Source: Candidatus Obscuribacterales bacterium (lineage in GTDB: Bacteria > Cyanobacteriota > Vampirovibrionia > Obscuribacterales > Obscuribacteraceae). From it: a stretch of DNA of 64,000 nt. Within the stretch, counting starts at the first letter, position 1, and every line of letters starts with the position of its first letter. The translations under genes were made by a program, and so were the position numbers. A model generated the notes under the pieces. It did no database searches. It had not been told where the DNA came from and worked only from the letters and a program-made list of their open reading frames with translations. Below, piece by piece: positions 36,065 through 46,600 of the stretch. The DNA is taken from positions 1 through 64,000 of the forward strand of contig JAGVKB010000086.1 in assembly GCA_020050835.1 (NCBI GenBank), given 5' to 3'.

Positions 36065-36274
36065 GTGGGTCCAGGTCACTCTGACCTTTTCACGCGCAGA
36101 CAGGCCGCTGCTTATCTGGGAGTCGCAGAGCAGACTCTCGCCGTGTGGAAATGCACGGGAAGATTTATCATACCTTGCGTGAAAATCGGTCGCATCGTGC
36201 GCTACCGAAAGTACGACCTCGATAACTTCATCGCGAAGCACATGCAAGGCACTGACGAACCTCGCCTCTCTTAA
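36065..36274 (+). CDS. Excisionase-type HTH protein, copy 1, native start lost
   Basis: 69 aa from a GTG at 36065. The HTH_17 domain reads TRRQAAAYLGVAEQTLAVWK, with a wing RYRKYDLDNFI, as in excisionases and plasmid regulators. Compared with copy 2, the original ATG is AGG here (36035-36037), while the codons after it are kept. So the protein is either made from the weaker GTG or not made. It binds DNA, with an unknown target. Confidence 0.6.
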   Translation: MGPGHSDLFTRRQAAAYLGVAEQTLAVWKCTGRFIIPCVKIGRIVRYRKYDLDNFIAKHMQGTDEPRLS

Positions 36275-36313
36275 CGTGACTGTCTCAGACGGTCGCCACC
36301 ATGGAGTTCAATC

Positions 36314-36589
36314 ATGACACCATACGCAAACTCACCGCTCGGATTTGTCGAGCAGATTCTTCTAGTCGTCTTCATGCTGATGTTGTTTGCTGGAATCGCC
36401 GGCGGCAATCCAAGCATGGTGCTGAAACCACTGTTCGACATTACGGGACAGCTGATTGGGACGCTCCTTAGCTTACTGTGCACGCTGATAGTGACGTTGT
36501 TCAGAGTCATTCTCTCCTTGATAGTGTCGGGAGTTGGAGCACTGGCATCGATGGCACAGTCGGCTAACTCTCGCAACATCAATCGTTGA
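36314..36589 (+). CDS. 91-aa membrane protein, copy 1
   Basis: Two hydrophobic segments: about 10-30 (VEQILLVVFMLMLFAGIAGG) and 40-72 (ending TLIVTLFRVILSLIV). The tail is short and polar (NSRNINR). Nearly identical to the 91-aa product at 61350. The family is unknown. Its place after an HTH gene and before mobilization genes in copy 2 suggests a role in the element's transfer or maintenance. Confidence 0.65.
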   Translation: MTPYANSPLGFVEQILLVVFMLMLFAGIAGGNPSMVLKPLFDITGQLIGTLLSLLCTLIVTLFRVILSLIVSGVGALASMAQSANSRNINR

Positions 36590-36653
36590 AGACATTCATC
36601 ACGGAACATCAATTCTCAGCCACGTATAAAACGCCATGTCAATCATGCGAAAT

Positions 36654-36941
36654 ATGCTGGCACTTTTCGAGCGCGGAGTAGGCAACGACGCGCAACTAAT
36701 GACCGAGCGAAGCGAGCCCGAGCCGGTGGTCTCACCATCCGGTAAGATAAAGAGAATCTCTAAGTATCCCGAATGTCATCAGTGGCGTGGTTTTTCGGTA
36801 CAGGATCGATCGGCACTTCTCGCCAAATCCACTGCAAATATCCCTAATGATTTGCTGGGTAAGCATTTTAGGTACAGGACCAACGTTATCATTGATTGCT
36901 TGTCCTATGAAGTGGTGGCCGATTCGCTCATCTGCAACTGA
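36654..36941 (+). CDS. Small protein MLALFERGVGNDAQ..., copy 1 (altered tail)
   Basis: The first 33 or so codons (MLALFERGVGNDAQ, TERSEPEPVVSP) match the small frame at 61690 with mainly silent or conservative changes. In copy 1 the stop is gone and the frame runs on to 36941 without further similarity, overlapping the 3' end of the opposing gene. Its coding status is uncertain. Confidence 0.3.
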   Translation: MLALFERGVGNDAQLMTERSEPEPVVSPSGKIKRISKYPECHQWRGFSVQDRSALLAKSTANIPNDLLGKHFRYRTNVIIDCLSYEVVADSLICN

Positions 36942-37894
36942 ACTCGATTCATATCCGCGTTAGCGATTGCCACCAATTCCTCAGCAAAATCAGCGGACAG
37001 ATTCAGTAACTGTTCACCGATATCGTGGTAAGTAGCCGATGAAAAGCCGAATTTCAGAGCTACCTTATGAATTCGTTTTCTCGTCGACTCGTCGAATTGA
37101 TCAACATTTTTGAGTAATTCTGGAACTAGCTGCATCCAGTTCCAAGAAGTTGCAGCAGACTTGAGCCATTCCGGGGCATCATCGAGAATGCTCATCAATT
37201 CTGCGGCCGCCTCCCCTTCCTGCTCCTCAGACAGCCAGCCAGGCGACAAGAAGCTGTTTAGAACAAATTCGCCATTTGTCATGTCACGTCCAGTACCTCG
37301 TTGCCACGGCAAGTCATGGTGCACAATAAACTTATCTCGAAAAATCTTGAAGCTTGCATAATGCCGCAAGAGAGGCTGTCGCTGTTTTGTCCACAACGTT
37401 TCGAGTATCGTTGGGAAAGACGCGTCGCCCGGCTCCTTTTCAAAGCGTTGAATGAGTCGCGAAAACCACAAGACCTTGTCTAATCCTCCGACATGGCATG
37501 CAAGTGCCGCCAGCTGATCTAACAGTATTCCGCCATAGAAGTACAACGCTTCGAAATCCATCTCCAGGTAACCATTAACTTCGTTCGATGCTTTCATGAT
37601 CGCCTTGATTTCTTCAGGATAAGGAACTCCGCCTGGCCAATCTTTGGGTTTTCTCCGATCAAATTCGGCATCCAGATGTACGAGCCTGCGGCGCAGCGAA
37701 GCCATTCGCTTCAACACGCGGCGCACATCTTGAACTCGCTTGAGTGCGTGAGCATTGTGGCTGAAGAAAGTGTAGGGACCGGGCCGCGGCTTCTTCGCAT
37801 TCAACACGTCAGACGAAAGCTGCTTAATGGCATTCTCGGCTCTTTCCGCGACCTTGCCGAAGTCATCCTCTCGCCAGAAGTCTGGACCGAACAA
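36905..37894 (-). CDS. Helical protein of unknown function, partner of FokI-like nuclease
   Basis: About 329 aa, mostly helical and soluble. Recognisable stretches are RVLKRMASLRRRLVHLDAEFD, a hydrophobic MDFEALYFYGGILLDQLAALA (about 120-145) and FKIFRDKFIVHHDLPW. No family is recognised. The frame is open up to TTG 37984, but a strong SD (AAGGAGAGG) precedes TTG at 37894. That start leaves 40 bp after the nuclease gene, so translation from there is preferred. Probably co-transcribed with the nuclease, so possibly its specificity or regulatory partner. Confidence 0.65.
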   Translation of the reverse strand: MFGPDFWREDDFGKVAERAENAIKQLSSDVLNAKKPRPGPYTFFSHNAHALKRVQDVRRVLKRMASLRRRLVHLDAEFDRRKPKDWPGGVPYPEEIKAIMKASNEVNGYLEMDFEALYFYGGILLDQLAALACHVGGLDKVLWFSRLIQRFEKEPGDASFPTILETLWTKQRQPLLRHYASFKIFRDKFIVHHDLPWQRGTGRDMTNGEFVLNSFLSPGWLSEEQEGEAAAELMSILDDAPEWLKSAATSWNWMQLVPELLKNVDQFDESTRKRIHKVALKFGFSSATYHDIGEQLLNLSADFAEELVAIANADMNRVQLQMSESATTS

Positions 37895-37934
37895 TTGGAC
37901 CTCTCCTTGAAACGACAATCGCCGAGATACGTTA

Positions 37935-38774
37935 CTAAATGTCGTTCGCGCGCAGAATTCTTGTATCCAGAAATAGGCGTTCAATCACGTTATGGGTAAA
38001 ATCCTGTGGCTTGCGGAGACGTTCTTCGATCATTTTTGTGAGAGCATCGGCCTCCACAAGCACGCAGGATTTGGCGTAAGTTAGCCGAACAAGTTCTCGT
38101 GCCTTAGGAACGTCTCGCTCTAAAAAACCACTGCTCACAACGGCAAAGTAATACTTGCCGATGCCTTGATCACGAAGTTGATTTCCCATGCGTTCGATGT
38201 ACTCACGGAACTTTCTGTCTTCGTCGGTTAAAAGCCTGTACTCTGATGTGCGCACTTTTGCATCATAAATGATTGCCCAGTGTTGTTCGAAGCACTTCGC
38301 AATCCCATCAGGGTTACGACCGGCTCCTTGTCCAAGCCGCTCGACGGATAATCCAAGCAATTCGAAAGCGATAGCCGTCCTCCGTTCGAATTCGGAGTTC
38401 AAATTCACTTTGAGCTTTTCGCAAGCCGCGAGCGCGCTGTCTGATCCACGCGAGAGTACAGATAAGCATTCGATAACTGGCGGCAAATATCTGTTGCTGA
38501 TCACTAGTTCAGGCTCGGATTCAGATGGACTTGTATCGAGCTTGGGGCGCGTGGCGGGTAACTTTGCGGAAGCTAGAATCGGTTCAATATCAGAGAATTC
38601 CCCATGGTCATCGCTCCAAGCGCGCAATGCTGCCACCATCTCCTCTTTCGACCCAAACGCCTTGTAGAACGTTTTATCAAAAGGGAACCCAGGCTTGTTC
38701 TTCGCGGCCCACTTGAGATGATTTGTTGATGGAAACTTACCTAGCTCCCGAACGAGTTCTGCCAAATTGCTCAA
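37935..38774 (-). CDS. Restriction-type endonuclease with FokI-like cleavage domain
   Basis: 279 aa. Residues 1-60 (LVRELGKFPSTNHLKWAAK, FGSKEEMVAALRAW) resemble homing-endonuclease-associated DNA-binding repeats. Residues 120-270 resemble the FokI cleavage domain. The PD-(D/E)XK core is visible as GRNPDGIAKC followed by IYDAKV. EYIERMGNQLRDQGIGKYYFAVVSSGF follows, corresponding to the FokI strand-helix region. It would cut double-stranded DNA. No methyltransferase lies nearby, so it is not a standard type IIS restriction-modification system. First gene of a two-gene minus-strand operon. Confidence 0.75.
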   Translation of the reverse strand: MSNLAELVRELGKFPSTNHLKWAAKNKPGFPFDKTFYKAFGSKEEMVAALRAWSDDHGEFSDIEPILASAKLPATRPKLDTSPSESEPELVISNRYLPPVIECLSVLSRGSDSALAACEKLKVNLNSEFERRTAIAFELLGLSVERLGQGAGRNPDGIAKCFEQHWAIIYDAKVRTSEYRLLTDEDRKFREYIERMGNQLRDQGIGKYYFAVVSSGFLERDVPKARELVRLTYAKSCVLVEADALTKMIEERLRKPQDFTHNVIERLFLDTRILRANDI

Positions 38775-39105
38775 GAGAACGTCATTTGACGTTTTTTCCG
38801 TGACAAACCGGTTTGGCGAAAAGCCTGCTTCAGTAACAGCGTCATTCCATGATTGCCAAAACTGAATTACTTGGTATTCCGAAAGCCCGGTTATCTGTCG
38901 AAACCGTCTTGCCCCGGCGGTTTGTCGCCATCGGCAAGTCGTCGAATTTCGGCGAGAATGTATTCTCGCAATTCAGAGCCTGTTGGCATGCAGTTCTCTG
39001 AGTCACTTCGGGACATTCATCGGCCACGTATATCGGAGTGCATGGACATTGATGTTCCGCGTAGCCCCGGCATAGCCCAGGAGAGATGCCACCATTGAAA
39101 AGCCT
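38775..39105. other. Gene-free flank left of the island boundary
   Basis: Contains the upstream region of the nuclease operon. The frames here have no domain features. Confidence 0.4.
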
Positions 39106-39152
39106 TGGGCGGTAAGAGACTCGAACTCCTAACCCCTTCGGTGTAAACGAAG
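39106..39152 (-). other. Attachment-site core: 3' half of a tRNA-Val(UAC) gene
   Basis: On the minus strand, CTTCG-TTTACAC-CGAAG forms an anticodon arm with anticodon TAC. A 5-nt variable loop, a T-arm AGGAG-TTCGAGT-CTCTT and the acceptor half ACCGCCC plus discriminator A follow. There is no D-arm or 5' acceptor half and no encoded CCA. A tRNA cut at the anticodon stem next to an integrase is the usual att core. The 3' end points left, so the element lies to the right, and the intact tRNA is expected at its far end beyond the window. Confidence 0.85.
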
Positions 39153-39269
39153 TTTTTGGGATTTCTCTAATATTTGACCGAAGTTCAGAAAGGCTCACTG
39201 GTGTTACAATAGAGCCAGTTGATCGTTCTCTTGAATTCTCGCTACTTGGCATGATTTTTGATGTTTTCG

Positions 39270-39288
39270 GTAGTCCCAAAGTAGTCCC
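39270..39288. repeat. Possible integrase arm-type direct repeat
   Basis: TAGTCCC occurs twice, 11 bp apart (39270 and 39281), between the att core and the integrase gene, where arm-type binding sites are expected. Confidence 0.35.
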
Positions 39289-39444
39289 GAGCTGGCCCGT
39301 TCGTTTTCACCTCGTTTTTGGATCTCAACAGGGCCAAAATCGGCCGATGGGCCTACCAGCAGCACCTCGGTAACAACGACAAACGCCTGCCAGTAAGCAT
39401 CCAGGAGAACGATAGAGGCCTACCGAGCACAAGGGAGACGGCTG

Positions 39445-40659
39445 ATGGGTTCTGAAGACAAAGAATTTCCTTTCACAAAGGCAAAAATCAGTGGCCTGCC
39501 ACTGCCGAAGCCCGGCGAGCGGGCTCGGTACTATGACACAAAGTCGAAAGGCTTGTGTCTTCGAGTAGCCAGCGGCGGAAGCAAGTCCTTCACCTATTAC
39601 CGAAAGATCGGCGGCAAGGTCTATAGCAAGAAGATCGGCGAATTCCCGTCGTGCACGATCGAACGAGCGCGAGTGGAGGTTGATAAGATCAACGGCGCAA
39701 TCGCTCAAGGAAAGAATCCACTGGAGCAAGCTCTCAGCGCGACGTCCGAAACGACCCTTGGCGAATTATTTGATCAGTATATCAAGCAATACGCTGCCGA
39801 CCGATGCTCCACTGCCAACGATATGGTCGACAACTTCAACAGATATTTCGGAGAATGGCGCTCGCGGCCACTATCTTCATTTAAGCGGATCGACATCCAA
39901 GCAAGAATCAATAAACTCGGCGCCGATGGCAAAAAGCACACAGCAAATCGAAGCCACGATCTGATCCGCGCTGTCTTTTCTTGGGGGATCAAGAAGGGGC
40001 TGTTCGCCGGCGAGAACCCTTGTATCGGCGTAGACAAGTTCAAGTTGCAGGCACGAGAAAGATTCATTCGTCCTGAAGAATTCAAAGCATTCTTCAAAGC
40101 GCTCGCTGCGGAGAACAAGCCGGACGATGATAAGCTACATAACAACTTTCACGATTATGTACTGCTTAGCTTATACACTGGCGCCCGTCAAGCCAATGTG
40201 CTCTCAATGAGATGGGAAGACGTAGACTTTAAGACTGGCCACTGGAGAATTCCGAAAACAAAGAACAAGGATTCGCACACCGTGCCGCTTACGCCGTATG
40301 CGGTGGACATACTAAAGTGTCGAAAGGATAAAGCTAAAACAAATGGGCCGACCCCTTATGTCTTCCCGAGCGATAGTGCTGTTGGTCACTACACAGAACC
40401 TAAAGTCGCTTGGCGGCACCTCTTGAAGAATGCCAAATTGATCGATCTCCGCATGCACGATCTTCGCCGCACCATGGGCAGTTACATGGCTATGAATAAC
40501 CAGAGCTTGCCAATCATTGGCAAAGCACTCGGGCACAAATCACATGTGTCAACTCAGATATATGCTCGTCTTGCGCTTGATCCCGTCCGGGCCGCCATGG
40601 TGCAGGCCCAAGAACAAATGCTAGGAGCCGCCCAGTTGGAAGAAAAAGGCGACGAGTGA
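39445..40659 (+). CDS. int: Tyrosine site-specific integrase (DUF4102 type)
   Basis: A 404-aa P4-type integrase. The N-terminal Arm-binding DUF4102 domain (1-95) shows YYDTKSKGLCLRVASGGSKSF. A core-binding SAM-like domain follows (about 110-200). The catalytic domain (about 210-395) has Arg in TGARQANVLSMRW, HDLRRT, GHKSHVSTQ and the nucleophile Tyr in QIYARL. It recombines the att core in the tRNA gene 290 bp upstream with its partner. The SD AGGGAG lies seven bases before ATG. Converges with the helicase-nuclease gene 20 bp away. Confidence 0.97.
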   Translation: MGSEDKEFPFTKAKISGLPLPKPGERARYYDTKSKGLCLRVASGGSKSFTYYRKIGGKVYSKKIGEFPSCTIERARVEVDKINGAIAQGKNPLEQALSATSETTLGELFDQYIKQYAADRCSTANDMVDNFNRYFGEWRSRPLSSFKRIDIQARINKLGADGKKHTANRSHDLIRAVFSWGIKKGLFAGENPCIGVDKFKLQARERFIRPEEFKAFFKALAAENKPDDDKLHNNFHDYVLLSLYTGARQANVLSMRWEDVDFKTGHWRIPKTKNKDSHTVPLTPYAVDILKCRKDKAKTNGPTPYVFPSDSAVGHYTEPKVAWRHLLKNAKLIDLRMHDLRRTMGSYMAMNNQSLPIIGKALGHKSHVSTQIYARLALDPVRAAMVQAQEQMLGAAQLEEKGDE

Positions 40660-40679
40660 TCGATTGATGCTTATGGATT

Positions 40680-43600
40680 CTACGCTTTAGGACGGCTAAC
40701 ACGGTTCCCCGCCTTGACAATCCCCCCTGAAGCAGCGAGTTCTTCTAATGCAGCGTCTATCGCTTCCCTAATCAGCCCACCAGTCCTGTCAAAACCGAAG
40801 ATATTGGCTACCCGACGAGCCAACATGTCTTCATCAATGCTCAGACAATCCTGCACCAAGAAACAAATCGCCCCCTCAAGTTCCTCCGGTGGAATCAGGT
40901 CTATTGTGCGTTGCGTACCCGGTTCATCCGGGTCCGGACAGCGCACCAGGATCTCTGCGCCCTTGAAATTGGAGTAGATGAATTCGTCACGAACTTCGGC
41001 GAAGCCTTGGCTGCACACCCTATCAACAGCTGCTTCAACAGCCTCCTGCCGCTTCGGAGAAATACGCTGATGCCCCCAATAATCCGCTATTCGCCGCGAT
41101 AGGAGTTTGACATGTATTGGCGCTTCCGCCTTGATCACTTCCTTCGTTAGCTTTACCAGCGTTTCGGCAGACACAGCATCAGCCATATCGAATCCTTGTA
41201 GAATGTCGGACGTGAATTCGGTCGTTTCATAACACATTACCCACGCTGGAAGACTGTCTTCAGCTGCGACGATTTGATTGTCCGTCTTTCTCGCAGTCAC
41301 TTTTGGTGCAGAGAGTACGACGGGTTCAGCCCCCTGCCCGACCCCTATTACTGGGATCCTTGGCGAGTGATCTCTAGCTTGCTCAATCGCGCTGCGAAGC
41401 CTGTCAATTTCAGCGCCGCGCCGGTTGACCCATTCTGGTGACCATATCCTGTGAATCGCCCAGCCCTTACCCTCTAGAACTTGCTGACGCATACGGTCAC
41501 GATCGCGCGCCGTATGGGATGAGTGGTACATTGCACCGTCACACTCGATTCCGAGGATGAATTTCCCTGGCTGCTCAGGCGCGATTACACCCAAATCAAT
41601 TCGGTATCCTGCGCACCCGACCTGCGGTATGACGTCAAATCCCATCTCCCGGATGCAGGCCGCTACATCCTCTTCGAGCGGGGAATCGTAGTCACCTCTG
41701 CCCATTGGATGGGTAAGATCTAGCGCTACCATTCCCCGATCAGCATAGTCAAGATAGTGATAGAGATTGAGCACTCCTGCTGCCTTTGTAGACGATACGT
41801 CCATGTCTGCTGCCCGGATGGAGCTAACGAGAACTACCTGTTCCCTTGCTCTTGTCACAGCGACGTTTAAACGGCGCTCACCACCCTGCGCATTTAGCGG
41901 TCCAAAGTGCATTGTTAGCTTGCCGCTCTTGTCCTTGCCGTAGCCAACGCTGAAGATGATCACGTCTCGCTCATCTCCCTGAGCGCTCTCTAGATTTTTC
42001 ACAAAAAATCCTTCTAGGCCAGCGGACATATACCGTCCTTCCAACTCGGGATGGTCATCCAAAAGTCTTTCGATCTTGTCCTCAATAGTCTCTTGTTGAG
42101 CCTTGCTGAAAGCGATAACGGCAATAGAACGCGTAGGATATCGCTGCCAGTGGTCGATCACGATCCGCGCGACTACTTCTGCTTCACGAGGATTGCTGCG
42201 GTTCCCTCCTCTATCGTAAACACCATCCGGGACGTGTACTAACTTCACTCCCAACAACTCATGTTCTTGGAACGCGCTGGGAAATACCACAAGTCTATTG
42301 GAGTAAAAGCGATGATTCGAAAATGCTATTAAGCTTTCGTGCTTGCTCCGATAGTGCCAGCGGAGCCAAGACTGTGGCATACCCAGAGCGATGCATTCAT
42401 CCAGAATGCTATCAAATACTGGGAAATCGTCATCATTCTCCTCAAAAAAGTCATCGTCTTGGGATTCCCGCTCGAAGAACGAAGTCGGTGGCAACTGTTT
42501 ATTATCACCACAAATCACTACCTGTTGTCCTCTGTAAATGGCTCCAACAGCGTCTTCCGAGCAGATCTGAGATGCCTCATCAAAGATGATCAGATCGAAC
42601 TTTATGTGTTCCGGATCGAGAAACTGGCTCACCGACAACGGGCTCATCAATATACACGGCTTCAATGTCGTTAGCAGGTTTGGTATTTCGCGAATTAGCC
42701 GACGAATTGGTAGATGTTTTTTCTTCTTAGCTGCTTCTCGTAAAAGCGTGGAAACTTCTCCCCCAGGTTCTACTGCTGGGAGAAGGCTTCGGCGCTGATT
42801 GAGGGCCGTGATCACACGCGATGATCCACAATCTATGAGCTTTCGGTCTAGTTGTCGGAATTCCGCGATTACAGCTTCGTGGTTGCGTCCTTGAAACTGT
42901 CCCAGGGCCGGATCCGATTCAAACGCCCTAGCCAACCACGTGCTCAAGATTGTCTTATATACAACTCCAGGGATGCTAGAGGCTTCAAGTCCTGACTCAC
43001 CAGTTAGTCCATCTAGTAACTTCTCAAGCCCCTGAGTTTTAAGATCCGCCTTGATGTTCTTATAATCGATCCAGTCTGACAACCGATCAATTTCCGTTGC
43101 AAGGGTCACAAAATGTTCGGCCCATTCAGGAAACGGACGTCTTTGGGTATCTGAGAACCGATTCCTGGATCTTGCTGGTGCTCCGCGAAAGTGACTGGAC
43201 AATGAGTCGATCAGACTTTCAAATCGGATTATGTATTCGGCTATACGCTCTGCGTCAGGTAGATGTCTGCTACTTCTTGTTATCAATTGTGCAACGAGAG
43301 TCGGAAACGGTGAACTTCCGAGAGAAGACCTCAGGTCCTTCAGCCAGCCGACATTCTTGACGATCTTATCCCAGTCTGTACTAACGCCTTGATAGTCTTC
43401 GGGAAACCAGCTATGCCATTCGACTTGATCTTGGACCACTCGACGTTCCAACTCTCTCGACTTTGACAAATACTCCAGATCATGAAATACCTCAGTGAGA
43501 GTTCCAAACTTACCAGCGTTGCTCATTGGTGTAAGCTGTTCCAGACCATTCAATAACTCGAAAACAATACTTCTGAGCTGCTCAAGCCATTTGGTACTCA

Positions 43601-46600
43601 CATCAAAGTCTGCATCAAAGACATCAACATTGAGTGAGCCGAGCTGCTGTATGGGTGCTAGACACTGTGTGGTCAAACTCCGCAGGTGTGCTATAGATGC
43701 TTCGGCTTTCCTCGCAAGAGTCAATACCTCGTGCGTTGCCGGAAGGTCAGAACACACAGCTTGGACCAGTGGATCAGGAATTTCCGGCCCTACCTTCTGC
43801 TTGAGAATCAGAACGAGTTTGAGTCCTTGCTCGGCATCATCAAGGTCCGTCTCGTACCCCTTGAAGCAGCGGCCAAGTGCAGTAGAATAATCGGGGAAGC
43901 GCGATTCAATATGCTGCTCCAGATACAAAAGTTCAGCAGCCAATGTCAAGTCGTGCAGCTGTTCCCCGACAGATCGTTGACTAGGTGAATGCATTGCTGC
44001 CAGAGCGCTCTGGGCGAATGATACCAGGCGTCCTGATAGGTCGGCAAAATTCTTGCAATGCTCCATGTGCCGGGGAATTGCAGTCTCATTGAACTGTTCA
44101 GATATCTGGGGAAAAATTCCAGACGGAAATGACTCAGCAAGACGAGAAAGCCCCGAACGAATGAATGTTACTTGGGTCTCCAAGCGATGAATAACATCCG
44201 CAGTAAGCCAGACCCCGTCATCACCAGATGAAAACAATGTCCTCACTGCATCGGGAACCTGGTGATTAAGCAGAACGCAAATACGCTCCGACACTTCTAG
44301 TGCACGTTCAGCGCTCTCCACATCAGTATCGAAACCTTGATACCAATGTCCCAAAACCCGCCCGTACGTGTCTTCAAGTGACTTTTGCCGCGCTTCCAGC
44401 GCCAATACCTCGCGAATCTTGTCCAGCACAAGATAAATGTGATTGGTGTTGAATTGACCGGGCGGTCTTAAAGACTTTCGAATTCTAGCCAGAATTCCGA
44501 CAACTGGAGCCAGCGAAAGATCAATATCACGCAGCCACGTCATGATTGATAATAAGCTGCTCTCACCAGGGGGTAGTCCAGTCGCCGGCAATCGCGCAAA
44601 GGAAATGATCTGACCGATCTGCTCGCAAAGTCGAAACCAGTCTGCCACTCCTGCTTTCAGTCGTTCCAAGACATCCATCTGCGCCGAGATAGTCGCTTTC
44701 GATGTAACAACCAGTTGAACAAAACTACTGTGAACTGTACCTCCTACCACTTCCAGCTCTTCTACGAATGCAATGCAGCGCCGAGCACCGTCTATGTCTG
44801 TCTCTCTGTCGCTGCACCAATGACCTACAAGTGCTTTGATTCGCGGAAACAGCTCCTTCAGTTTGAGTTCATAGTCCAAAACGTCCTGGACCTGACGCAG
44901 GCTTTCAATCATGTTATCCGGCAATTTGCCATCGCGGCGATGCTGCTTAACAACTTTCCGCAGTCGATGGTATTCCGGCTGAAGCCACTTTAGAGGAGAA
45001 TCATACTGAGTCCGCAGCGCTTTTATCATGCCATTCACTTCGAGCTCAAGTACTCCGGCCTCGAACTCTGACACCACTGCCTGCCTCACACGATGCTGTT
45101 CTCCAAGAAGTACCTCCAGATCTCGTAAAGCTCGTTTTGCGAGTTCACGATTGGATCCATCTAGCCAACCTTCATATGGGCGATCGTTTGCTCCGGCGAT
45201 ACTGGCGATTCTCACCAGCTTCTCAATCTCCTTCATTGTCGTCGGTTCAGGCCAGGCTAATTCTGCTGCGAGCTGCTTGGCGTCTTGAGCCACGTGCGTT
45301 GTACGAGCAGTGAGCGCAGAAAATAGTGGATAAAGGTCTTCCGCTTTTGTCACCACTTCATCGCCAGCCTGCGGTCGCAACTGCACCAATGCTCCGAACG
45401 AGTCTAATCCAGACCACAGTGCGTCTAGGTCTTGCGCCCAGCCTCTGTGACTTTCATCGAATATTGCCGAAATGTCGGACAATAAGTCCTTTCGACGCTT
45501 GATATCACGTCGAAGATCGCGAATTCTGTCACGAACGTCTCCTGGCGAGATGGTAGCCAACCACATAGACACTGGTCGCTCCGGACTTCTCAGTAGCGTC
45601 AAGAGTGTCGCCAATGCACTCACATCAGCCAGAGTGGTCGGAACCCTGATTCTAAGGCGCTCAGAGATTGAGCGTGCCTCATCCAAAACGCCTGCAAGGC
45701 GGTCAATCACCTCTCTGGAAGTTCGAACGGAATGGCTATCGCAGGCGATTTCCAGGGCCGCTGAATCACTCCCGATCATAGGTTGCAAGTCTCGTTGGGC
45801 TGCTTGAATATCTGGCAAATCACCGACAAGCCGTAGAAACGACTCGTTATACACTGGTAAGAGTCGATTCCGCAGCTCAGTCCGCTTAGTGAAGGAAGCC
45901 CTCATTGCTGCTACAAACGAACTCGCCCTATCGAATGTATCCTGAGTGAACCAAGCTTGTTCTGGCTGACTGCCGGTCCCACACAGATTTACAATTTGAA
46001 TGAGTTCACCGAGAGCGTTTGGATTCTTGGCTGATGCCAAACGGAGTCGGTCCTCGCACAACTTCGAGAGTGTAATCCAGCCTGGTAACTCCTTGAGAAA
46101 TTCAATGGACCATGCCGACACACTCCGAAGCTTGTCTTCCAACTGAGCATCCGATGGATCGAATGTTGGCAATAGTGTCAGAAACTGCTTCCCGTTCCCA
46201 ATCAATTCAGCTGACCAACTGGGATCTGATGCAAAAAAACTATCCTGGTACTTTTCTCTAAGGCGCTCTAGAATTGAGTTCCTGTCGGCTACCAGGCGAC
46301 GCAATTCTTTTACTCCGCGTGCCACCGTGTCAAGATCGACAATCTCTAATAACGGAGCACCCAATAAAGGCCCTTCGTTGAGATGTTTGATCACCTGGAC
46401 AAGCCAAAGCGCACCCTGAATGTCAATCGGTGTCTGAAGATCCAGTTGATTTGATGCGCTTTGAAGGCTAGCTACTACTTCCTCCACCGACTGCTGGCAC
46501 TCGCTTAACAGTCGCAGTAGCTGTGCACGCAGTTCTGGATTGAAGCTTGTTGCGGTACAACCAGCCCAAATAAATTTGTTTTCCTCCTCCGCAATCTTCC

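Larger units (their letters stand above)
35770..36850 (+). repeat. 1.08-kb duplicated module, copy 1
   Basis: Holds a short structured RNA, an HTH gene, a 91-aa membrane-protein gene and a small downstream frame. It is nearly identical to 60807-61891 in the same orientation, about 25.04 kb apart. It begins just after an AbiEii gene, as copy 2 does. It lies outside the tRNA-bounded element, so it is probably debris of a related element. Confidence 0.85.

Noticed and set aside
35912-36247. 111-codon minus frames at 35912-36247 and 60948-61283, conserved between the copies
   Set aside because: Conservation is explained by the duplicated HTH gene and leader on the other strand. They have no SD and run through the terminator hairpin.
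39106-39152. Functional tRNA-Val gene
   Set aside because: The D-arm and 5' acceptor half are absent, so it is an att core and not a working tRNA.
38842-39279. 145-codon minus frame across the att region
   Set aside because: It reads through the tRNA fragment and has no domain or SD.
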